Source: Marinobacter sp. F4216
GTDB lineage: Bacteria > Pseudomonadota > Gammaproteobacteria > Pseudomonadales > Oleiphilaceae
DNA length: 64,000 nucleotides
NCBI RefSeq assembly: GCF_019931195.1
Contig: NZ_JAIOUO010000002.1
Coordinates: forward strand, 930,001-994,000
Direction of reading: 5' to 3'
Under the pieces are notes generated by a model. The model ran no database searches. It was not told where the DNA came from and saw only the letters and a program-made list of their open reading frames with translations. Within the stretch, counting starts at the first letter, position 1. Each line of letters begins with the position of its first letter. This document shows, in pieces, positions 43,942-52,902 of the stretch. The translations under genes were made by a program, and so were the position numbers.

Positions 43942-46469
43942 TGCGCATTGTCGGAATCGGAGCTTCTGCCGGTGGTCTGGCGGCACTTGAAGTATTTCTG
44001 CGCCATACACCAACCGATACCGGCCTGGCCTTTATCGTGGTTCAGCATCTGGATCCGACCCAGAAGGCCCTGCTGCCAGAGTTGTTGCAGCGGGCAACCG
44101 CCATGCCCGTGCAAGAGGCCCTGCAAGGCACAGAAATTCTACCCAACTGTGTCTATGTCATCCCGTCGAACGCGGAACTGACCGTTGAGAATGATCGGTT
44201 GAAGCTGGATCAGCCCCGGGAACCCCGGGGCATGCGTCTGCCTATCAACGTGTTGTTTTCGTCTTTGGCCAGCGCTCGCAATGAACGGGCAATTGCGGTG
44301 GTGCTTTCAGGTATGGGCTCGGATGGCACGCTGGGTCTGCAAGCCATTCACGCCGTGGGCGGCCTGGCCGTTGTGCAGGACCCCAGTTCGGCCGAATTCG
44401 ACGCCATGCCTCGAAACGCCATTGCCACCGGGTGCGCGGATATTATTGCCCCGGTCAGCGAATTACCCGGCCGCATACTTGCCTACAACGAACGTGTCAC
44501 CGAGCCCAAACAGGCTGGGCCACCGGCAAAACTGGTGGAGCCGATCAAAGCCATCATCTCCATATTGCAGCAACACACCAGGCACGACTTTTCCCTGTAC
44601 AAGCCCAGCACTCTCCTGCGCCGAATCGAGCGCCGTATGGCGATTCATAGTGTTGCCACTGTGCCAGACTATGCACGATACCTGGAGAACAACGACCAGG
44701 AAGTGCAGTTGCTTTTCAGGGAAATGCTGATTGGTGTGACTTCTTTTTTCCGCGATGCCGATACCTGGGATTACCTGTGCGATTACGCCCTTGAACCACT
44801 GATCGGACAGCTTGAGCCCGGCGAAAACCTGAGGGCTTGGGTGGTGGGATGTTCAACCGGTGAGGAGGCCTATTCCTTGGCCATGATCTTTACTGAAACT
44901 CTGGAACGACTCCACCCTGAAAGGCAGGCCAACTTTCAGATTTTCGCCTCGGATCTCAGCCTGGATGCCATCACCGTGGCCCGGGCGGGTCGGTATCCCA
45001 CGATGATTGAGAGTCAGGTGTCCGAGCAGCGTCTGACCCGGTTTTTCACAAAAGGCGACCATCATTACCGGATAAGCCAGGCTATTCGCGACAAGATCCT
45101 GTTCGCCCAACACGATGTCATTCTGGATCCGCCGTTCACCAAGCTCGACCTGCTGGCCTGCCGCAACCTCCTGATCTACTTTGACCCCATGCTGCAGCGT
45201 CGACTGCTGCCGCTGTTCCATTACAGTTTGCGGAACAATGGCCTACTGGTGTTGGGCAGTTCAGAGACCGTGGGCAGGCTGAACCACCTGTTTAAGCCAC
45301 TCAAGCAAGGGCTAAGGCTTTATGAAAGGCTGCCCCAGGACGCCATCAACGGCCCCAGTTTTCTGCTGAAATCCTTCCCACCCCTTTCCAATCTGACCAG
45401 GGAGCAACCCATGCCGGCGCCTATCTATCCCATCAGGGACGGCGAGAATCTGCAGAATGCCGCAGATCACCTCTTATTGCAGAGGTATTCACCGGCCGCC
45501 GTGGTGCTAAACCAGGATGCGGATATCGTCTACATCAGTGGGCGCACCGGAAAATACCTCGAACCGGCCGCTGGCAAAGCCAACTGGAACATCCATGCCA
45601 TGGCAAGGGAAGGTTTGCGCACGCCGCTGTACACGGCATTGAAACAGGCCGCCACACAGCGAGACCCGATTGAGTTAAACAACCTGGCCGTGGAAACCGG
45701 CGCCGGTGTACAACAGGTGGACGTGACCGTGCAGTCACTCAATGAACCACTGGCCTTAAAGGGTATGACCATGGTGGTGTTTCGGGACCACCCTGTCGTT
45801 ACCCGGCGCAAACGCTCGAAGCGCGACGTCGAGATGGTCACCGACCAGTCCGATGAAATCTTGCGTTATCAGCAGGCCATTGAACAGTTGAGCGAAGAGG
45901 CTCGGCTTTCCAGCGAAGAGCTTCAAGCCTCCAATGAAGAGTTGCAATCCACCAACGAAGAGCTTCAGTCTGCGAATGAGGAGCTTACATCCTCCAAGGA
46001 AGAAATGCAGTCCATGAACGAAGAGCTGCAAACCATCAACACGGAATTGCAAACCAAACTGGACGATCTGGCGTTGGCACAGAGCGACATGCAAAACGTG
46101 CTGAACAGCACCGAAATTGCCATCCTGTTTATGGACCAGCATCTGAACGTCCGCCGCTACACCGCCCGCGCCGCCAACATCATCAGCCTGAGGGAAAGCG
46201 ATGTGGGGCGGCCGCTCAGCGAGCTGACCACAAAACTGGAATATCCCGACCTGGAGGATGATGCTCGGCAAACACTCGATACCCTGATAGTCAGTGAAAA
46301 ACAGATAAAAACAAACGAAGACCGTTGGTTCTCCATCCGCATCATGCCCTATCGTCGGCTGGACAATGTGATCGACGGCGTGGTTGTCACCATGGTCGAT
46401 ATAACAGACGCGAAAGCGCTGGAATCGAGCTTGCGACAAGACTCAGCGCTGCCGGCTCAATCGGAGTAG
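43941..46469 (+). CDS. CheB-CheR-PAS hybrid protein without kinase domain
   Basis: This is an 842-residue fusion. CheB methylesterase (about 1-185) has GIGASAGG (Ser), QHLDP (His) and SGMGSDGT (Asp). CheR methyltransferase (about 195-470) has VTSFFRD and VVGCSTGEEAYSLAM. A PAS-like region (about 500-620), a coiled coil of repeated NEELQS-type units (about 650-715) and a final PAS (about 720-830) follow. Related hybrids usually continue into a histidine kinase; here the gene ends after PAS. No receptor or other che gene is nearby, so its target is unclear. Confidence 0.88.
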   Translation: MRIVGIGASAGGLAALEVFLRHTPTDTGLAFIVVQHLDPTQKALLPELLQRATAMPVQEALQGTEILPNCVYVIPSNAELTVENDRLKLDQPREPRGMRLPINVLFSSLASARNERAIAVVLSGMGSDGTLGLQAIHAVGGLAVVQDPSSAEFDAMPRNAIATGCADIIAPVSELPGRILAYNERVTEPKQAGPPAKLVEPIKAIISILQQHTRHDFSLYKPSTLLRRIERRMAIHSVATVPDYARYLENNDQEVQLLFREMLIGVTSFFRDADTWDYLCDYALEPLIGQLEPGENLRAWVVGCSTGEEAYSLAMIFTETLERLHPERQANFQIFASDLSLDAITVARAGRYPTMIESQVSEQRLTRFFTKGDHHYRISQAIRDKILFAQHDVILDPPFTKLDLLACRNLLIYFDPMLQRRLLPLFHYSLRNNGLLVLGSSETVGRLNHLFKPLKQGLRLYERLPQDAINGPSFLLKSFPPLSNLTREQPMPAPIYPIRDGENLQNAADHLLLQRYSPAAVVLNQDADIVYISGRTGKYLEPAAGKANWNIHAMAREGLRTPLYTALKQAATQRDPIELNNLAVETGAGVQQVDVTVQSLNEPLALKGMTMVVFRDHPVVTRRKRSKRDVEMVTDQSDEILRYQQAIEQLSEEARLSSEELQASNEELQSTNEELQSANEELTSSKEEMQSMNEELQTINTELQTKLDDLALAQSDMQNVLNSTEIAILFMDQHLNVRRYTARAANIISLRESDVGRPLSELTTKLEYPDLEDDARQTLDTLIVSEKQIKTNEDRWFSIRIMPYRRLDNVIDGVVVTMVDITDAKALESSLRQDSALPAQSE

Positions 46470-46504
46470 TTTTCTCTACGCAAATCTACTGCGTTGGTGG
46501 TCTA

Positions 46505-46535
46505 GCGAACAGACCGGGCGCCTGGCTCGACGTAG
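46505..46535 (+). promoter_or_regulatory. Stress-island promoter motif, copy 8 (PRC-barrel 3)
   Basis: GCGAACAGAC (46505-46514) is followed after GAACAG and 17 bases by ACGTAG (46530-46535). It reads toward the third PRC-barrel gene, 103 bases further on. Confidence 0.6.
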
Positions 46536-46637
46536 ATTAGGACCTCATCCTGAATTCGATGTAAGGCAGTAATTCAGACCGCGCTCGGCAATGACGCTGG
46601 CGGGGACTAAGTCCTGATGAGGAATACGGAGAAATCA

Positions 46638-47129
46638 ATGAAAAATATGCGTTCATACGCGTTTTATGCACTGGCCACGCCAGCTATCGCCTTGGGATCC
46701 GGCGCCGTTCTCGCACAGGAATCCACCGGCCAGCAGGTTGAGCAGTCACAGCCTGATGCGCAAAAAAAACAGGGTGATATGAAATCCGCATCCAAGGAAC
46801 CTCAAACAGATCAGTCCTACACAAAGAGTCGTGGCTACATGGCTAACGCCCCTGCCAACGGCCTGCAGGCGAGTAATTTGATGGGTGTCACAGTGAGTAC
46901 CTCCGGCGACGAAGAAGTCGGCGAAGTAAATGATCTCATCATTAACAAGGATGGACAGGTTGTCGGCGTCGTCATCGGCGTTGGCGGGTTCCTTGGAATG
47001 GGTGAAAAGGATGTCGCCATCGCATGGGATGAAGTGCAGAGAGCCGGCAAGGCCGAGGATCTGGAATTGAAGATCGACCAGTCCCGCGAAACCTTGATGT
47101 CGGCGCCGGATTTTGAGCCTCAGAAGTAA
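46638..47129 (+). CDS. Exported PRC-barrel domain protein (paralogue 3)
   Basis: This 163-residue protein has a signal peptide (SGAVLAQEST), a Gln/Lys-rich linker and a C-terminal PRC-barrel (VVGVVIGVGGFLGMGEKDVA). It is more diverged than copies 1 and 2 but has the same plan, with end RETLMSAPDFEPQK matching theirs. The ATG at 46638 has GGAG six bases upstream. A clear intrinsic terminator follows, so it is a single-gene transcript. Confidence 0.86.
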   Translation: MKNMRSYAFYALATPAIALGSGAVLAQESTGQQVEQSQPDAQKKQGDMKSASKEPQTDQSYTKSRGYMANAPANGLQASNLMGVTVSTSGDEEVGEVNDLIINKDGQVVGVVIGVGGFLGMGEKDVAIAWDEVQRAGKAEDLELKIDQSRETLMSAPDFEPQK

Positions 47130-47191
47130 ACCTGAGCAGGTCGACATTGACGCCACCTGATTCATGTTCACAATCTCGGAGCGTACTTTGG

Positions 47192-47219
47192 CAAGGCTGA
47201 ACAGGCCTTGTCCTTTTTT
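47192..47219 (+). terminator. Intrinsic terminator of PRC-barrel 3
   Basis: CAAGGC (47192-47197) pairs with GCCTTG (47205-47210), with a seven-base loop, followed by TCCTTTTTT. Confidence 0.88.
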
Positions 47220-47234
47220 ATGGGGCTCTAAAAG

Positions 47235-48317
47235 TTAAAAAACCGACTCTTTTTTTGATAACGGGGTGGCTTTTGAGGTATTCACCCGATTACCCGCCAG
47301 CACCGTCACCACAGCATGAGCACTATCAGCCAGGGCCTGGGCGTTGTAACCACCCTCAAGCAAAAGCACCAGACGGCCGTCGCATAGCTCATCTGCCAGG
47401 TCGGTCATGCGCTGGGTAAGCATCGCAAAGCCCATTTCATCCATGGTGCAGATCATGTCGAGGTAATGGCAATCAAAGCCTGAAGACACCAGCAGAATAT
47501 CAGGCTGAAATCCCCTTGCCGCAGGCTCTACCACCTCATCGAACACCTGTAGCAGTGTCGCATTGCCGATACCCGGTGGCAGCGGAACATTGAGTTGATA
47601 GCCGATTCCGGCTCCGGCCCCCGTCTCACTCTCCAAACCACTGCCTGGATAAAAGGGCGCCGCACAGTGGCTATCAATCACCAGCACGGAAGGATCGGAA
47701 TAGAAGATCTCCTGTGTGCCGTTACCGTGGTGCATATCCCAGTCCCAGATCATGACTCGCTGATAGCCCAGGCTTTCGCGCGCATGGGCAGCGGTAACGG
47801 CGATGTTGTTATATAAACAGAAGCCCGAGGCATGGTCGGAATGGGCGTGATGGCCAGGTGGTCGTAGCACACAAAACGCCCGGCGGGCCTCACCCGCTGA
47901 GATGGCCTCGACTGCACTGATTCCCGCTCCAGCAGAAAGGTCAGCCGCTTCCACACTGCCTGGCGATACCGCCGTGGTGTCTTTGGACAGCCAGCAGGAG
48001 TCACCTTTCAACGACTCAATGTGAGCGACATAGTCCTTGTCATGAACCCGCGCCAGTTGATCCGTGGTGACCGCCGTCGGCAGCATCCAGCGCACCCCTT
48101 CAACTGGTTCCAGCATCAGCCGGTCAACGATCGTTGTCAGTCGTTCCGGGCGTTCCGGGTGAGTATAGGTTTCTAAGTTGCTGCCGGGATATTGCAGGTT
48201 AATCATAGCCTTGACCGCCTCTGTCCAGGCGGGGTTGTTGGGGTCCCATCCATGTGGATTGTGGCCGAGCATCCGCATGTCATAGTAGACCAATACTGTT
48301 TCTGTCATAGCTTTCAT
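47235..48317 (-). CDS. Histone deacetylase family enzyme (class II type, acetyl-amide hydrolase)
   Basis: From 48317 this is a 360-residue zinc amidohydrolase of the HDAC/acetylpolyamine amidohydrolase family. Catalytic motifs are LRPPGHHAHSDHASGFCLYNN without its last residue, then IWDWDMHHGNG (zinc-ligand Asp and paired His), VIDSH and GGYN near the end. In bacteria such enzymes act on acetylated polyamines or other small amides. The longer in-frame start at 48494 would cross the promoter motif at 48392-48422, so I use 48317; ATG at 48308 is also possible. Confidence 0.86.
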   Translation of the reverse strand: MKAMTETVLVYYDMRMLGHNPHGWDPNNPAWTEAVKAMINLQYPGSNLETYTHPERPERLTTIVDRLMLEPVEGVRWMLPTAVTTDQLARVHDKDYVAHIESLKGDSCWLSKDTTAVSPGSVEAADLSAGAGISAVEAISAGEARRAFCVLRPPGHHAHSDHASGFCLYNNIAVTAAHARESLGYQRVMIWDWDMHHGNGTQEIFYSDPSVLVIDSHCAAPFYPGSGLESETGAGAGIGYQLNVPLPPGIGNATLLQVFDEVVEPAARGFQPDILLVSSGFDCHYLDMICTMDEMGFAMLTQRMTDLADELCDGRLVLLLEGGYNAQALADSAHAVVTVLAGNRVNTSKATPLSKKESVF

Positions 48318-48391
48318 GGCTCTATAGCCTCTTTTATGGGCGCTTTCCGTTACGAACCGGAAAGTTCGAAAACGGTTTGTATGCTTAAAGC

Positions 48392-48422
48392 TTAGTAAAC
48401 AAGAGCCAAGTCTTCGGTACGC
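48392..48422 (-). promoter_or_regulatory. Stress-island promoter motif, copy 9 (HDAC-like gene)
   Basis: On the minus strand GCGTACCGAA (48413-48422) is followed after 17 bases by TACTAA (48392-48397). It lies 75 bases before the chosen start. Confidence 0.55.
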
Positions 48423-48553
48423 CAATGCACATAGCAGTTGAATCATTACAACCGTCCGTTGCAGGAATTCTGAAGCTGAACAATCAGCTCTCATCAGCCT
48501 TCGCTGACCAAATCATCATCGACATCTTCGGCCGTTACCCTTAATCTTTTCCC

Positions 48554-49312
48554 ATGAACCGTGTTTCGCTGCCGAGCGACCGCTTCTTGCGGTGCAGTCA
48601 TATCCTGACAGTCTTCGCCTGTGTGCTCCTGTCGCTGCCCTTGTTTGCCTCAGAACAACAGGATGGCTACCGGCTGCTTAAGCTTGAAGGGTACTTGGTG
48701 AAATGGGGCGAGCAGCAATTGGGCACAGGTGCAAGGATCAGCTACGCCTTCGCGGATGAAACGCTGGACTTTGAAAACGCCCGCAATTGTGGCGTTTTGG
48801 CGCCGATGAGAGCTTTGTCCAACCGGGATCTGAGCTTTGAGATGCTGGTCAAGGAAGCTGCCGCCGCGTTCCGGGTTTGGGAGCGTGCAGCTGACCTTTC
48901 GTTCTACCGGGTTGCCAATGCTCGAGATGCAGACATAATCCTGGGTGCCCAGGGCCAGCCGCATCGGCGTGCATTCGCCAACGTCACCTTTGCACCCAGG
49001 GAGAAAGACGGTGTGCGCGCCATCAGCCAGTCGTTGGTCTGCCTGAACCCAGAACAGAAATGGAAAATCGGCTTTGATGGCGACACGGAGACCTACGATA
49101 TTCGCTATACGCTGATTCATGAAATCGGCCACGCCATCGGCCTGGACCACCCCGGCCCTTCCGGGCAGGTCATGGGTTTTCGCTACACCGAGAACTTCCC
49201 CGAGCTGCAGCCAGGTGATCTTCGCGGCATTCGACATCTATACGGACATCGGGCCAGCGATAATCAACTGGCCAACAGCAGCGACTCGGGTCGTACTGAG
49301 TCATCACTCTAA
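48554..49312 (+). CDS. Exported matrixin-type zinc metalloprotease (M10A-like)
   Basis: This 252-residue protein has a signal peptide (to about residue 34) and a metzincin catalytic domain. The zinc motif HEIGHAIGLDH is complete, and the Met-turn is VMGF about ten residues on. The closing LQPGDLRGIRHLYG is typical of matrixins. No haemopexin or other accessory domain follows, and the propeptide region lacks an obvious cysteine switch. It is convergent with the beta-barrel gene, six bases apart. Confidence 0.85.
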   Translation: MNRVSLPSDRFLRCSHILTVFACVLLSLPLFASEQQDGYRLLKLEGYLVKWGEQQLGTGARISYAFADETLDFENARNCGVLAPMRALSNRDLSFEMLVKEAAAAFRVWERAADLSFYRVANARDADIILGAQGQPHRRAFANVTFAPREKDGVRAISQSLVCLNPEQKWKIGFDGDTETYDIRYTLIHEIGHAIGLDHPGPSGQVMGFRYTENFPELQPGDLRGIRHLYGHRASDNQLANSSDSGRTESSL

Positions 49313-49318
49313 CGACGT

Positions 49319-49867
49319 TCAGAAGTTATAACCCAGACCGACGGTATAGGCCCAAATGCCATCATCCTGAAACGCATCCGTCGCGTCACTACTGTCGGAG
49401 AACAGGAACTGGTACTCCGCACGTGCCAGGAAGTAGGTCTTGGTCTGAACATAGTACTTTAATCCTGTCTCCAGTCCGGCAAAGGCACTGTCCTTAACGC
49501 CATCTCCATAAATTCCGCCCAGACTCGCACCAACAAAGGGTCGCGCACGATCGTCAAGGAATTGATAGTCGAGGTACCCCCGGGTCGAGCCGTTCCAGAA
49601 ATCATCGGTGACGCCCTGGCCTTCAATATCGGCGTAATTGATGCTCTGACGAATACCAGCCACCACATTACTCTGCAGATACCAGCCCAGATCACCGGTC
49701 ACGCCGAAGCTGCCGCTGTTGAAATTTCGGTCATTGCTGCCGGTTCCCGAAAGGGAGAATTCACGATCGCCCTCGATCGGGCCAAACTCAGCAGATTGTG
49801 CGGATGCAGCCAGGGGCAAAGCTCCTAGCAGGCAGAAAGTGATCGCCGCAGTCTTGATTCTGATCAT
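49319..49867 (-). CDS. Outer-membrane beta-barrel protein
   Basis: This is a 182-residue protein with a signal peptide (PLAASAQSAEFG) and about eight predicted amphipathic strands, ending YTVGLGYNF with the C-terminal Phe expected for assembly by the BAM machinery. Strand pairs such as LGWYLQSNVVAGIRQSINY resemble small OmpW/OmpX-like barrels. The ATG at 49867 follows GAGGAG by six bases, favoured over the long frame from 50026. Confidence 0.8.
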   Translation of the reverse strand: MIRIKTAAITFCLLGALPLAASAQSAEFGPIEGDREFSLSGTGSNDRNFNSGSFGVTGDLGWYLQSNVVAGIRQSINYADIEGQGVTDDFWNGSTRGYLDYQFLDDRARPFVGASLGGIYGDGVKDSAFAGLETGLKYYVQTKTYFLARAEYQFLFSDSSDATDAFQDDGIWAYTVGLGYNF

Positions 49868-50047
49868 GACAAGCTCCTCGCTCACATTGTTCAGAGTGCA
49901 TTCCAATTGCGCACCAATGAATATTGGGCGCAGGTCGTGGCGCAGCGAATTAGGGTCATTCGATTCGGTGCAAGACCACCTTTCCAGAATCAGGGTTGGG
50001 CCTTTGTGCTGTCTGTTCGCAAGCACACATAGGGCGACGAAAGAGTT

Positions 50048-51337
50048 TCACGGGCCCCACCACCGCGTCATCATCGGTTTGACGGTCAGTCCGTGAATGA
50101 TGATCGAGAGCACCACAACCACCAACGTCAGGTGAATCAGCTCCAGCGCCAGTTCTTCCGGCAGGCCGAAGACAACGGCAAACATCAAATAGTAGATAGA
50201 ACCGATTCCCCGAACCCCGAACCAACCCACCAGCATCTGCAGCCGCCAGGGCGCCCCAGACCCGATTAAACCAAGAAGTACGCTGACCGGCCGAACAACG
50301 ACAAACAGGAATAACCCGAGACCAACGGCCCGAAAACTCCAGGAGTCGGTAAACAACATGCCGCCCAGCAGCACCACCAATACCAGTTCGGATAAGCGTT
50401 CAAGGGACTCCTTGAACATCAACGAACCTTTCGACACCTCGGTAGGAAGATGCCAGACGGTTTCACCCGGCTGATCGGAAGAGGTCACAGCTGTCACCGT
50501 GACTTTGTCAGGCTTCTCAGCCTGAGCCAGCGTCATTTCGGATTGCCGCAGCGAAATGGCAGTAACAAAAACGCCCAAAAACCCCCAGCCATCGATCAGC
50601 AGGCATACGCCGTAGGTCAGGCCAATGAGTCCAAGACCAAGGAAATCGTCCAACAACGGGACCGTTCTTTCGAGAGATCGCTGCCCTCGCACAATCTGAG
50701 CCAGCAACCGCCCCGTCACAAGGCCGACCGCAATGGCCGACGCTGTTGACCACAAGATGTCCTTAAAAACCCATCTTCCAAGCAGCTCGTCACTGAGCGG
50801 GGAACCAAGTAACAGCAGCCCCAACATTACGAAAGGAAAAGCGCTGCCATCATTCATTCCCGCTTCACTGGTCAGTGTGAACCGCAGAGGGTCAGTATCA
50901 CCCATGTGTCGGACCTGAACTTCCGTTGCCAATACAGGGTCGGTGGGCGCCAGTATGGCTCCCAGCAAAATCGCCGCCCCCAAAGGAAGTCCAAGCAGGT
51001 AGTAACCGAAGACAGCCGTCAGCACGACACTGATAGTCATGGAGATAAATGCCAGGCGCATAGGTACGCGCCATGCTTTCCATCTGAACGGCACCGGCAT
51101 CTTCGTGCCTGCTATAAACAACGACAACAACACCGCAAGCTCGGCAAGCACTTCCAGGAAATGCGCCTGTTTCAGCGGGTTAAAATGAAACACGCCGAAC
51201 ATCAGCGGGCCCAGAAGCACGCCAACGCTCAAATAGACCATAGACGGTGTCAGATTCAGACGCTGGAGCACCGGCGGGCGCGTCCCCATGAGAATCAGCA
51301 GAGTTCCGATCGCGATAAACCAGACGGAGTTGGCCAA
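50048..51337 (-). CDS. CPA1-type cation:proton antiporter (NhaP-like)
   Basis: This 429-residue inner-membrane protein has about twelve TM helices and the CPA1 core: LFIAGTKMPVPF, then GAILAPTDPVLATEVQV with the conserved TDP, and the helix with the acidic pair region SEAGMNDGSAFPFV. It exchanges Na+ or K+ for protons and would help pH and salt homeostasis. It has no C-terminal TrkA domain. It is a probable single-gene unit; the 180 bases upstream carry no clear island motif (only a poor match near 51400). Confidence 0.88.
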   Translation of the reverse strand: MANSVWFIAIGTLLILMGTRPPVLQRLNLTPSMVYLSVGVLLGPLMFGVFHFNPLKQAHFLEVLAELAVLLSLFIAGTKMPVPFRWKAWRVPMRLAFISMTISVVLTAVFGYYLLGLPLGAAILLGAILAPTDPVLATEVQVRHMGDTDPLRFTLTSEAGMNDGSAFPFVMLGLLLLGSPLSDELLGRWVFKDILWSTASAIAVGLVTGRLLAQIVRGQRSLERTVPLLDDFLGLGLIGLTYGVCLLIDGWGFLGVFVTAISLRQSEMTLAQAEKPDKVTVTAVTSSDQPGETVWHLPTEVSKGSLMFKESLERLSELVLVVLLGGMLFTDSWSFRAVGLGLFLFVVVRPVSVLLGLIGSGAPWRLQMLVGWFGVRGIGSIYYLMFAVVFGLPEELALELIHLTLVVVVLSIIIHGLTVKPMMTRWWGP

Positions 51338-51568
51338 ATGACAGCCTCAGGCTCATAAGGGTTCAAAAGCTTGTTCCTGCGAACTAATTTGCCCGAGAAG
51401 CGGGTACGCCTCTGTGCGCTATCCCACGTGAACACATCTGTGTTTGTTAACGCACAGACCGTGACTCGGTTTCAGCACACGATGAAACACCGGTGGCACT
51501 GGTTCTGTCTGAAAATGGGCCGCCGTTACATGAACCTATTATCTGGCCAGAGAGCCAAAGGAGCTGAC

Positions 51569-51772
51569 ATGAACAAGGACACCATCGAAGGTAACTGGAA
51601 AGAACTGAAGGGCAAGTTGAAAGAGCAATGGGGTAAGTTAACGGATGACCGCCTCGATGAGATTGCTGGCCGGCGTGAACAGCTGGCTGGCGAGATCCAA
51701 CAGGCCTATGGCGTCACCAGAGAGGAAGCAGAAAAGCAGATCAATGACTTCGAAAAAATCCGCAAAAATTGA
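51569..51772 (+). CDS. CsbD-family stress protein (copy 2)
   Basis: This 67-residue CsbD protein is nearly identical to copy 1 (32655) over the first 50 residues; MNKDTIEGNWKELKGKLKEQ shows only conservative changes. The ATG at 51569 has AAAGGAG five to six bases upstream. A hairpin lies 25 bases after the stop. Confidence 0.93.
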   Translation: MNKDTIEGNWKELKGKLKEQWGKLTDDRLDEIAGRREQLAGEIQQAYGVTREEAEKQINDFEKIRKN

Positions 51773-51797
51773 CAAACCCTCACCTAACTCTGATTTG

Positions 51798-51826
51798 GCT
51801 GCCTGCGGGATTGTTTCGTAGGCAGC
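51798..51826 (+). terminator. Hairpin after csbD copy 2
   Basis: GCTGCCT (51798-51804) pairs with AGGCAGC (51820-51826), extended by GCG/CGT inside, followed by ATTT only. It is a possible weak terminator. Confidence 0.55.
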
Positions 51827-52018
51827 ATTTAAACTGCCAGACCTTACCTACCACCCTTTTTTTCTGCGCTCTGTGGGCTACCGTACAGACCCGGAAACCC
51901 TGATACCTCAATCTAAACCCCGATGTGGCAATGGATCAGCCAGTACAGGGAGTTGCATCATCCGCCGCAGGGAATGCGGCGCAACCAAATTTGCGGGTTC
52001 TAGAATAGGTCATCACTT

Positions 52019-52093
52019 ATGAACAATATCGTTTATATCGTTGGTGCAGTCGTTATCGTTATAGCGATTCTCTCGTTCCTGGGTTTTCGCTAA
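52019..52093 (+). CDS. 24-aa single-pass membrane peptide
   Basis: The ATG at 52019 opens a 24-codon gene: a short MNNIVY start, one TM helix (IVGAVVIVIAILSFLG) and an FR end. Very similar tiny proteins occur in pseudomonads and relatives beside stress genes, as far as I recall. No strong ribosome site is seen. A large hairpin follows the stop. Confidence 0.6.
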   Translation: MNNIVYIVGAVVIVIAILSFLGFR

Positions 52094-52111
52094 GCCGAGA
52101 CGGATTATCGG

Positions 52112-52169
52112 GGGTTACCGGCTCTGATTGAGGTTTCAAAACCTAAAAAGAGCCATCAACGGTAACCCT
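52112..52169 (+). terminator. Long imperfect hairpin after the 24-aa gene
   Basis: GGGTTACCGGCTCT (from 52112) pairs with AGAGCC...CGGTAACCC (to about 52168) with a CATCAA bulge. No strong T-run follows, so termination is uncertain. Confidence 0.5.
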
Positions 52170-52902
52170 CGCACTTGAAAAAAATACCGCATATCCTTTT
52201 TCGCTCACTTCAGCAGGCTCATAAATTAACGGGTCAAATAAAGCCAAGCGCAAAAAGCCAAGTCATTCCTTCAGTCGAATGAAAATAAGCTATACAGCCC
52301 TGAAAGCTACGCAAATCCCCACGCAAAAATGAAATCGCTCTATTTACATGATTTCGTCTTTTACTGAGAGCAGTTTACTGCGAGTGTGAGAAAAGCTATC
52401 ACAGTCGAAAACCTCGGCCGTGGCAAATGTTCACTTTTGTTTAGGAGCTTCCCTTCGGATAGATGCCTTCCCCCATTCTATGCCTTCCTCGTTTTCAGCT
52501 GACAGTTTTTACCTCGGAGTTGGACGCCGAATTAAGCACTTTGTGTGGAAATCAAAATCAACGCCCTACTCTAGAATCTACTTTAAGTTTGTTTAGTGCT
52601 TTGTGTGGAATTTGGCGGGTAGGTTACTGATATTCTGTTTCGGAAATTTAGTGCTTTCTATGGTCGTCCATTCACGGACTACAATGAATAAATCTACCCT
52701 GCTGCCCGTGCGTTTCCCGGTGGGGCCGACGTCGTCCCCACCTGCTCCGCAACGTTGCGGGGTCTTCGGAACACGCAGTCAGTGCGGGAGCGGACAGATC
52801 GGCCCAGCGCGTCCGGGCAAGCGGCAGGCAGCCGGTTGGCTGGTACGCCATTGGGGTGTCCCCGCGTTGCATCGCGGTTGAACAGTTCCCGGAACATTCC
52901 AT
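52170..52902. other. 733-base gap
   Basis: No gene with a credible start or ribosome site is evident. The right half is GC-rich and adjoins the secreted-protein gene. The middle holds dispersed repeat copy B (52518-52672), and 52320-52400 is AT-rich. Confidence 0.5.
52518..52672 (+). repeat. Dispersed repeat, copy B
   Basis: Sub-units begin at 52536 (GCACTTTGTGTGGAAA), 52596 (GTGCTTTGTGTGGAA) and 52651 (GTGCTTTCTATGGTC), 60 and 55 bases apart. This matches copy A at 30773 in order, spacing and orientation, including the GAGTTGGA lead-in at 52517-52524. Confidence 0.7.
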
